Shown here: one piece after another, positions 35,455-41,458 of the stretch
Layout of the letters: each line of letters begins with the position of its first letter
Position numbering within the stretch: position 1 is the first letter of the stretch
Origin: Gemmatimonadota bacterium
GTDB lineage: Bacteria; Gemmatimonadota; Gemmatimonadetes; Longimicrobiales; Gaopeijiaceae
NCBI GenBank assembly: GCA_007132965.1
Contig: SLNQ01000002.1
Span: 1 to 41,458, forward strand
Direction of reading: 5' to 3'
Length of the DNA stretch: 41,458 nucleotides
Translations under genes and position numbers: made by a program
Notes under the pieces: model-generated
Seen by the model: only the letters and a program-made list of their open reading frames with translations
What the model was told of the DNA's origin: nothing
The model's database searches: none

Positions 35455-36303
35455 GTGGGTTCGTCGGTCCCCGGACAACTCTTTGCGCACGTGGCCTTCT
35501 CAAAGACTGCTTCCGTCAACTCAGGCGTCGTTCGCCGGCCGCTGGCCGCGGTGGGACGAACGGCCCGGACCACCGCGGAGCATGCCGGCGAGATGGCCCT
35601 TCTCCTGACGGCCTCCGTCAAGTCAGTGGCGCGCCTTCAGGTGTCTCTGCGGTCGGTCCTGCAGCAGATCTACGTCATGGGGGTCCAGAGCATCCCCATC
35701 GTGGTGGTGACGGCGGTACTGGCAGGAATCGTCACCAGCCAACAGGGGGGATACCAGTTCCAGGGCGCCGTGCCCCTCTACATTCTGGGGAGCATCGTGG
35801 TGGCGTCGGTGGTGCTGGAGCTGGGTCCGGTACTCACGGCCATCGTGCTGGTGGGAAGGGTCGGCGCCCGGATCACCGCTGAGCTGGGCACCATGAAGGT
35901 CTCGGAGCAGATCGACGCCTTTCACGCGCTCGGACGCGACCCCATCGCGATCCTGGCCACCCCACGGATCATCGCGGGGGTCATTGTCGTGCCCGTTCTG
36001 GTGGGGATCGCCAACCTGGTGGGCGTCCTTGCGGGGATGGTGGCGGCGCAGATGACGCTGGGACTCGGCTACGAGTCGTTCCTCTACGGAGCCCGCCTCT
36101 TCTGGCACAATTGGGACCTGTTCTACTCGTTGACCAAGGCGGTTACCTTCGGCCTGGCCATCCCGGTGATCTCCATCCACATGGGCCTTCGGACCCGTGG
36201 GGGAGCCGCCGGGGTGGGGCGGACGACCACGGCGTCGGTCATGTTCATGACCCTCACCATCCTGATTCTGGATGCCCTCTTCCCCCCACTCCTCCTCCAG
36301 TGA
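35455..36303 (+). CDS. mlaE: MlaE-family ABC transporter permease
   Basis: 282 residues from GTG; inner-membrane permease of a phospholipid-transport ABC system. Typical MlaE stretches are QQIYVMGVQSIPIVVVTAVLAGIVTSQQGGYQF, GSIVVASVVLELGPVLTAIVLVGRVGARITAELGTMKVSEQIDAFHALGRDPI, and the closing TTTASVMFMTLTILILDALF. About five helices. The true start may be further in: GTG at 35551 would give the usual family length, and ATG at 35593 is also in frame; the upstream 46 codons have no family counterpart. Its stop overlaps the mlaF start (GTGA), so translation is coupled. Direction of lipid movement cannot be told from sequence. Confidence 0.92.
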   Translation: MGSSVPGQLFAHVAFSKTASVNSGVVRRPLAAVGRTARTTAEHAGEMALLLTASVKSVARLQVSLRSVLQQIYVMGVQSIPIVVVTAVLAGIVTSQQGGYQFQGAVPLYILGSIVVASVVLELGPVLTAIVLVGRVGARITAELGTMKVSEQIDAFHALGRDPIAILATPRIIAGVIVVPVLVGIANLVGVLAGMVAAQMTLGLGYESFLYGARLFWHNWDLFYSLTKAVTFGLAIPVISIHMGLRTRGGAAGVGRTTTASVMFMTLTILILDALFPPLLLQ

Positions 36304-37070
36304 TCATCCGATACCGCAACCTCTGGAAAGCCTTCGACCATCCCATCCTGACCGGGGTGGATTTCGGTGTGAACGAAGGCGAGATGTTCGGTGTATTCGG
36401 GCCGTCCGGCACGGGCAAGAGCGTTCTGCTGAAGACCACCATCGGGCTCATCGACCTGGACCGGGGCGACGTGGAGGTGGATGGAGAGTCGGTGTACCGG
36501 GGGGGACGCAAGGTGCTGCAACGGATTCGCTACAAGGTGGGGTATGTCTTCCAGAATTCGGCCCTCTTCGACTCCCTGGACGTGTACGAAAACGTGGAGA
36601 TGGGGCTCGCGGAGGGCGAGTTGAGGGACATGACCCGCCATGAGACCTCCCGCCGGATCTGGGAGGCCCTGGAAAAGGTGAATCTGGATCCCCACGAGGT
36701 CCTGACCAAGACGCCGGCGGAGCTGTCCGGGGGGATGCGAAAGCGGGTGGGGATCGCCCGCGCTATCGTGGGACGCCCCCGGATCCTCCTGTGGGACGAA
36801 CCCACCACCGGGCTGGACCCGGTGAACACCGCCGCCGTGGAGCGTCTCATCATGCGTCTCTCCGAGGAGCTCCGGGTGACCTCGGTCATCGTGACCCATG
36901 ACATTCAGGGAGGACTCGAGATGTGCGATCGGGTGACCATGCTGCATGGGGGGAAGCTCCAGTTCGTGGGCGATCCGCATGCGTTTCGCTCCAGCGACAA
37001 TCCCATCGTCCGGGCCTTCGTGAACCGGGCCGCCGCCATGGCGGCCCTCGATGAGATCGAGGTGCAATGA
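36300..37070 (+). CDS. mlaF: MlaF-like ABC transporter ATPase
   Basis: 256 residues, cytoplasmic ATPase partner of MlaE. Walker A is GPSGTGKS; the Q-loop is VFQNSALFDSLDVYENV; the ABC signature is LSGGMRKRVGIARA; Walker B is ILLWDEPTTGLDP; the switch histidine is in VTHD. The wording around the signature and the FDSLDVYENV segment is characteristic of the Mla/Ttg2 group. It starts with GTG overlapping the mlaE stop, and its own stop overlaps the mlaD ATG (ATGA), giving a tightly coupled three-gene cassette. Confidence 0.94.
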   Translation: MIIRYRNLWKAFDHPILTGVDFGVNEGEMFGVFGPSGTGKSVLLKTTIGLIDLDRGDVEVDGESVYRGGRKVLQRIRYKVGYVFQNSALFDSLDVYENVEMGLAEGELRDMTRHETSRRIWEALEKVNLDPHEVLTKTPAELSGGMRKRVGIARAIVGRPRILLWDEPTTGLDPVNTAAVERLIMRLSEELRVTSVIVTHDIQGGLEMCDRVTMLHGGKLQFVGDPHAFRSSDNPIVRAFVNRAAAMAALDEIEVQ

Positions 37071-38053
37071 ATTCAGAGCGTGACGAAGGAGGCCGTCAGA
37101 GCAGCCGGCGTTCAACCGGTCCCAGCCGGGAGGAACTGGAAGAGGCGACGCCCTCGATGGTCGGAGGGCGGGAGGTGCGGATCGGGATCTTCGTCCTGGT
37201 GGGCGCCCTGGCCACCCTGATCCTCCTCTTTCTCCTGACCGATCCGGCCACCTTCAGAGGCCGGTACATGGTGGTCACCGAGATGCCCGACGCCGGAGGA
37301 GTCCGCAGTGGCGATCCGGTTCAGATGCGAGGGGTGAACATTGGTCGTGTCCGCAGCTTCGAGATGCGCCCACCCGGCGTGGCGGTGGTCCTGGAGATTG
37401 ACGGCCAGTGGGACATTCCGGCCGACTCCAGGGTGCGCCTGGCCGGCGTTGGACTCCTGGGTGGACGAACGGTGGAGATCATCCCGGGCGAGGCGGAAGA
37501 AGCGCTACCGGCCGGCGGGGTGTTGCCCGGAGAGGCCGCCGACGGGCTCATGGAGTTGGCCGATGCGCTGGGGGATGATGCCGTGGCCATTGCCGAGGGT
37601 CTCCGGCGGCTGCTCTCCGATACCACGGTCCAGCACCTGCAGTCCTCGGCGTCGGAACTGGACGCCTTCCTGGCGCTGGCCACCGCGGTGGCCGAGGAAC
37701 AACGGGGAGAGCTGCTGGAGCTCTCAACCTCGCTCTCGTCGGCGGCCGGTCGGGTGGATGACGCCCTGGCCCAGGGCGACCTGGAACGAGCACTGGCCCG
37801 GACCGATTCCACCCTGGCGGTCTTTCAGGAGGCCGGAGCCCGGTTCGACGACGCCGGCGCCAATCTCAGCCGGGCCACCCGCTCTCTGGAGGAGATCCTG
37901 CACCGGGTTGAGGTGGGGGAGGGGACGCTGGGCCAACTCTCCACCGACGACGAGCTCTACGACAACCTGAACCGGGCAGCCGAGGCGATCCTCTTGTTGG
38001 CCGAGGACGTCCGGGAGAATCCGTCCCGGTATATTCGCCTTCGGATCTTTTGA
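37067..38053 (+). CDS. mlaD: MlaD-family (MCE domain) substrate-binding protein
   Basis: 328 residues. A cytoplasmic leader (about 1-38), one anchor helix (IGIFVLVGALATLILLFLLT) and one MCE domain (VVTEMPDAGGVRSGDPVQMRGVNIGRV through LLGGRTVEIIPG). A long C-terminal region of about 190 residues follows, rich in Ala, Glu and Leu with spaced heptad-like positions (VAEEQRGELLELSTSLSSAAGRVDDAL), probably a helical extension reaching into the periplasm. MCE proteins bind phospholipid in ring assemblies. E. coli MlaD is much shorter; this length is nearer to longer MCE proteins of other phyla. No MlaA, MlaB or MlaC gene is nearby, so the periplasmic shuttle may be replaced by the extension (inference). 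Confidence 0.92.
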   Translation: MNSERDEGGRQSSRRSTGPSREELEEATPSMVGGREVRIGIFVLVGALATLILLFLLTDPATFRGRYMVVTEMPDAGGVRSGDPVQMRGVNIGRVRSFEMRPPGVAVVLEIDGQWDIPADSRVRLAGVGLLGGRTVEIIPGEAEEALPAGGVLPGEAADGLMELADALGDDAVAIAEGLRRLLSDTTVQHLQSSASELDAFLALATAVAEEQRGELLELSTSLSSAAGRVDDALAQGDLERALARTDSTLAVFQEAGARFDDAGANLSRATRSLEEILHRVEVGEGTLGQLSTDDELYDNLNRAAEAILLLAEDVRENPSRYIRLRIF

Positions 38054-38075
38054 AAGGCCGGTTGGAGAAGGGGGG

Positions 38076-38106
38076 CGCAGGGGTCACGCGCCGGCCCCTC
38101 CCCCGG
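38076..38106. terminator. possible bidirectional terminator between convergent genes
   Basis: Alternative short stems (GGCGC/GCGCC, AGGGG/CCCCT) occur in the 68-bp gap between the mlaD stop and the convergent outer-membrane gene's stop. Weak; no T-tract. Confidence 0.25.
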
Positions 38107-38121
38107 CTCCGAGGCCCTCGC

Positions 38122-41100
38122 CTACCAGCCCGGCGCGAGCTGGAATCCCCAGTGGCTTCCCTTCTGGGGGCGCTGCCAGGGCCGCGCGTAATACAGCTCG
38201 AAAATCATCATCCCCATGAGGTTGAACCGGGCGCCCACCCCGGTGCTGAAGACGGGAATACGGTCCGGTGAGGTGGTGCTCCACGTGAGATTCGGCTCGT
38301 TCTCCGAATCCCAGGCGATGCCGGCATCGGCGAACGCCACCAGTTCGGTGGGGAGGAAGCCGATATCCAGAACCCCGAGCTGATCGGTCCCCAGGAAGGG
38401 GACCCGGATTTCGGCGTTGGCCACCCCGATCCGGTGTCCTTCCAGTCGCTGGAGCTGCGGGCAGGGCCCGAGATCCGCCGAGGGCGTGCATTCACGGCTG
38501 GGCTCGAAGGAGAACTGCGAGTATCCGCGGATGTTCGTCTCCCACCCCAGGAAGTAGGGCTGGAGGATACTCTCCTTGACGTCGGAGCCGTAGCGACCCC
38601 GGTGCATCCCACGGAATGCCAACGTGAGGTTCCGGTGGGGATTCACGTAGCGGCGATAGTCCAGGATCAGCGTCTGGAAGTTGATGCTCCCGACGGTATT
38701 CTGGATCTGAGCCCGGTAGCGTGAGCCCCGCATGGGAGAGGTGAACCCGAAGAAGGAGTTGTCTCCCACCAGCGCCATGGAGGTCTGAAAGAGATTCACG
38801 GGATCCGGCACACCCTCCTCGATGCTGCGGACCCGGCTCTGCTGACAACGCCCGAAGGGATCACAGATGATCGTCTGCTCCTCCAGGTCGAAGCTGATCC
38901 GATTGACTCCGCCCGTGAAGTCGATACGGCGGGTGCTGGACAGGGGATAGCTGGCCAGACCCAGTGCCGACGAGTCGAAGATCCGGAAGAGCTGCTGTGT
39001 GTACTGGATGCTCCCGTCGGGCAGGCGGGCGGGGAAGGTCCGGGGAATAAGGAAGGGGATACGGGCGGCTGAAGCCCCCCAGTTCCATCTGCTCTCGAGG
39101 TTCTGGTACACCACCTGGCCACCGATGTCCTTGACCGTCCCCTGCGCCTGCACGGCCACCCCCAGGTGCCGGTTGCCCAGCATGTCCGAGAAGTAGGCTG
39201 CAGCGGACCCACCTACGAAGGTGCCGAACGGGCCGGTTCCCACTCCCACCGCTGGTTGTCCCACCCAGTCCAGGCTGAGTCCCGAATCGTACTCCCGGGA
39301 ATCGTCGGCCCCGTAACTGCCGGGGGCGGCCAGTGCGGTCTGGTGGTCGGCCAGGTAGGCGGCCACTCGGGAAGGCACGGTGAACTCACCCGGCGGCACC
39401 AGCCGACCGGCGGGATCCAGCGCTTCGGCCACCCGGCGCGTCGCATCGACCTGCTGTGAGTCCATGCTGTAGACGTGATACTCGAACTCGTCGAAGACGG
39501 AGAAGACCACGGTCCCCGTCTCCCGGGCCACGCTCATTGCCGGGGCGTCACCGGTAATCCCACTGACACCGGTAGCGATACGGGTCACCTGCTGGATCTC
39601 CCTGGAATCCAGCTCCAGGCGGAAGATGTCGCTGAAGCCGTCAGCGTCGGAGATGAAGTAGAGGCCGTTGCCGTCCGGGGTGAACTGGGGATTGATGTGC
39701 TTGGCGTTCCCGAAGAGCTCCAGGACCTCCATCTCCTCACCCTCCAGATCGTACAGCACGATCTGCATTTCGGAGTAGGTGAGGTTGTCAAAGTCGGTCG
39801 CGGACCCCCGGTCCGACACGAAGGCGATGGTCTGCCCGTCGGGTGAGAAAACCGGCTGGTAGACGGCGTGCCGATCGCGGGTGAGCCGGGTCACTTCGTT
39901 GCTTTCCACCTCAACCACGAAGAGGTCGGTGAGCCCACCCACCTGTCCGGAGAAGGTCATGTGGCGGCCGTCCGGCGACCAGTTCGGCCCGCTCACCTCG
40001 CCGATCTCCTCCTGCAGTGGAATCCGCTGCTGGGTCCGCCCGCGCTCAGAGTCAACCACGACGATCTCGTTGCGTCCTCCCGCGAATACGACGAAGGCGA
40101 TGAATTCGCCGTCCGGCGACCAGGCCCCGGAGGAGTCGATAAACCGCAGCGCATCCCAGTGCGGATCGGAGCTTGCGCTGGTGAGCCTTCGGATCACCTC
40201 GCCGGTGCGCGCATCGGCCAGGAAAAGGTCAAAAGAGAAGAGGTCCTTTTCGGACATGAATACGACTCGACTGCCGTCGGGACTGATGGAGGGCGCCACG
40301 TTCTGGCGCCCCGCCCCGGTTTCGGGCGAAAGTAGCAGAGTCCCGACTTCGGCTGGGGGTGTGCGCCCCTCCATGAGGGGACCGTAGTGCTCCTCGGCAG
40401 ACCGGCGCCACTGGGCCGACAGGGAGTCGGAGGTGATGCCCAGGACCTGCTCCAGGGCGGGCTCCCAGCCGGTCCGGAGGGCGGTCCGGAAGACCCGGAC
40501 CACGGCTTCGTCTCCGTACGTGCCGCCCACGTAGGTCCAGAAGGCCTGCCCGAACCGGTAGGGAAAGTACCGGCGCTCACGGGTCAGGGCCCGGAGGGTG
40601 GGGAAGTCGTCCCGAAGAAGGGCGTCCCGAAGCCACATCCCGGTGTGGGCGTCTTGCTGTCCCACCGACAGGTACTCGGCCATTCCCTCGATCATCCAGA
40701 GGGGGATCCGGCTCAGCGCCTGAATGCCACCCCCGCGCCGGGACTGGGCCAGATCATACTGGAAGGCGTGCACCAGCTCGTGGCCAAGCACGTGGTCGGT
40801 TGATGCGTAGGAACCGGCCAGGGGCATGATGATCCGGTTCTTCAGCGACTCGGCCACACCCCCGGTGCCTTCCCCGATCATTCCGCTGATGACGTTGGTC
40901 TGCTGGAAGTCAGGGTGATCCGCGTAGAAGATCAGGGGCTTGCGCTCGGTGAACTCGTGCTGAAAAAGCCGGGCCAGTCGCTCATACCACCTCTCCGCCA
41001 TCCGGGTGACGTCCTGGATGGCCTCTTCCTTTTCGGGGTAGTAGTGGATGTCGAAGTGAGGGGACTCCAGGACGCGGAACTGGAACTCGTCGTACTGGAC

Positions 41101-41226
41101 CTTGTTACGTCCAAAGTACTGGGCTTCAACCGGCACGGGCAGGCAGAAGGCCAGGATGATGAGGGCCGCGACCCATCCCACGACACGGGAGGGATACAGC
41201 GAGGCGCCATTTCGGCTGCTTGGCAT
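38122..41226 (-). CDS. outer-membrane protein: MA-like metalloprotease, PD40 propeller and C-terminal beta-barrel
   Basis: 1034 residues in three parts. After a signal peptide (to about 36) comes a peptidase MA-like gluzincin domain with H149-E-L-V-H153 and a downstream E in WMIEGMAEYLS. Residues ~330-620 hold TolB-like PD40 repeats: SPDGSRVVF, SPDGEFIAFV, SPDGRHMTFS, SPDGQTIAFVSDRG and TPDGNGLYFISD. The last ~380 residues look like a BamA/surface-antigen barrel: alternating strands, GWETNIRGYSQF, PFLGTDQLGVLDIGFLPTELVAFADAGIAW, and a C-terminal strand ending in an aromatic residue (Trp). A surface or periplasmic metalloprotease attached to its own barrel is suggested; the substrate is unknown. 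I recall similar fusions from Gemmatimonadota and neighbouring phyla. Start chosen at MPSSRNG because a signal peptide follows it; the frame is open 33 codons upstream without one. Confidence 0.85.
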   Translation of the reverse strand: MPSSRNGASLYPSRVVGWVAALIILAFCLPVPVEAQYFGRNKVQYDEFQFRVLESPHFDIHYYPEKEEAIQDVTRMAERWYERLARLFQHEFTERKPLIFYADHPDFQQTNVISGMIGEGTGGVAESLKNRIIMPLAGSYASTDHVLGHELVHAFQYDLAQSRRGGGIQALSRIPLWMIEGMAEYLSVGQQDAHTGMWLRDALLRDDFPTLRALTRERRYFPYRFGQAFWTYVGGTYGDEAVVRVFRTALRTGWEPALEQVLGITSDSLSAQWRRSAEEHYGPLMEGRTPPAEVGTLLLSPETGAGRQNVAPSISPDGSRVVFMSEKDLFSFDLFLADARTGEVIRRLTSASSDPHWDALRFIDSSGAWSPDGEFIAFVVFAGGRNEIVVVDSERGRTQQRIPLQEEIGEVSGPNWSPDGRHMTFSGQVGGLTDLFVVEVESNEVTRLTRDRHAVYQPVFSPDGQTIAFVSDRGSATDFDNLTYSEMQIVLYDLEGEEMEVLELFGNAKHINPQFTPDGNGLYFISDADGFSDIFRLELDSREIQQVTRIATGVSGITGDAPAMSVARETGTVVFSVFDEFEYHVYSMDSQQVDATRRVAEALDPAGRLVPPGEFTVPSRVAAYLADHQTALAAPGSYGADDSREYDSGLSLDWVGQPAVGVGTGPFGTFVGGSAAAYFSDMLGNRHLGVAVQAQGTVKDIGGQVVYQNLESRWNWGASAARIPFLIPRTFPARLPDGSIQYTQQLFRIFDSSALGLASYPLSSTRRIDFTGGVNRISFDLEEQTIICDPFGRCQQSRVRSIEEGVPDPVNLFQTSMALVGDNSFFGFTSPMRGSRYRAQIQNTVGSINFQTLILDYRRYVNPHRNLTLAFRGMHRGRYGSDVKESILQPYFLGWETNIRGYSQFSFEPSRECTPSADLGPCPQLQRLEGHRIGVANAEIRVPFLGTDQLGVLDIGFLPTELVAFADAGIAWDSENEPNLTWSTTSPDRIPVFSTGVGARFNLMGMMIFELYYARPWQRPQKGSHWGFQLAPGW

Positions 41227-41351
41227 GGAAAGTCCTCTGGCGGTCGTAGGATCGTTCTGTACCACCGGAACTCTCCTGGGTCCTTCCGGCGGCGGAGGCG
41301 GGGGTCCGCTTTCGGTCCTACACATGGGTCCCCGACGGGGTCCGTGAGGGT

Positions 41352-41458
41352 CTAGAAGGCCGTTGAAGAAGGGCAGGGACCACCGGGACGGGGTCTTGCG
41401 GTGTCAGGGTAGGAGGAGTGTCGAAAGCGATGCCCCAGTGCATCGGTGAGACGCTCCG
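41352..41458 (-). repeat. dispersed repeat copy E (right edge, truncated)
   Basis: The 45 bases at 41356-41400 are the exact reverse complement of 234-278. Similarity continues loosely to the window end. On the minus strand its TTCTAGA end faces the start of the outer-membrane protein gene, 125 bp away. Confidence 0.75.

Noticed and set aside
41356..41400. The exact inverted 45-bp repeats at the window edges as ends of one 41-kb mobile element
   Set aside because: The same family also occurs inside the window, there is no transposase or integrase, and the content between is ordinary chromosomal housekeeping.

Overview
High-GC bacterial chromosome segment with dense, short-gapped genes on both strands. 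I saw no rRNA, tRNA, CRISPR array, phage gene or intact transposase. Several features suggest a diderm with an outer membrane, most likely a Gemmatimonadota-type lineage (inference): a small lipoprotein shaped like a TonB-receptor plug, a metalloprotease/propeller/beta-barrel fusion, MlaE-F-D lipid-transport genes, many lipoboxes and a Tat signal. The lineage call rests on remembered family distribution, not a search.

Layout. 1-341 holds clustered copies of a dispersed intergenic repeat. 342-2428: Tat-exported alanine-racemase-like enzyme converging on a secreted isochorismatase-fold hydrolase. 2701-6293: membrane-lipid block (phosphatidylcholine-synthase-type enzyme, phospholipid N-methyltransferase-type enzyme, serine hydrolase, a second CDP-alcohol phosphatidyltransferase). 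6317-9685: plug-like lipoprotein, glutamate dehydrogenase, zinc-ribbon membrane protein, and a phenylalanine hydroxylase gene that has lost its catalytic core. 9837-13528: large lipoprotein, flavin-dependent monooxygenase and DUF3014 protein. 13874-18288: a 1192-residue internally duplicated CPBP membrane protease translationally coupled to an L,D-transpeptidase lipoprotein. 18305-21043: pyruvate phosphate dikinase.

21287-27469: lemA, an M48 protease with TerB-like tail, a DUF4403 protein, lspA and a MscS channel, all on the plus strand. 27544-30604 (minus): FAD oxidoreductase, CorC/HlyC-type CBS membrane protein, OsmC. 30870-33356: nicotinate phosphoribosyltransferase and a His-rich beta-propeller lipoprotein. 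33415-38053: PAS histidine kinase followed by translationally coupled mlaE-mlaF-mlaD. 38122-41226 (minus): metalloprotease-like/PD40 propeller/beta-barrel outer-membrane protein. The right edge carries another repeat copy.

Much of the content concerns envelope upkeep: phospholipid head-group synthesis and transport, lipoprotein maturation, cell-wall cross-linking, membrane proteolysis and osmotic relief. The least explained items are the duplicated CPBP protease coupled to the transpeptidase, the repeat family, a sharply bounded codon-usage anomaly over the M48 active site, and the gutted phenylalanine hydroxylase. I found no clearly self-contained new defence or mobile system.
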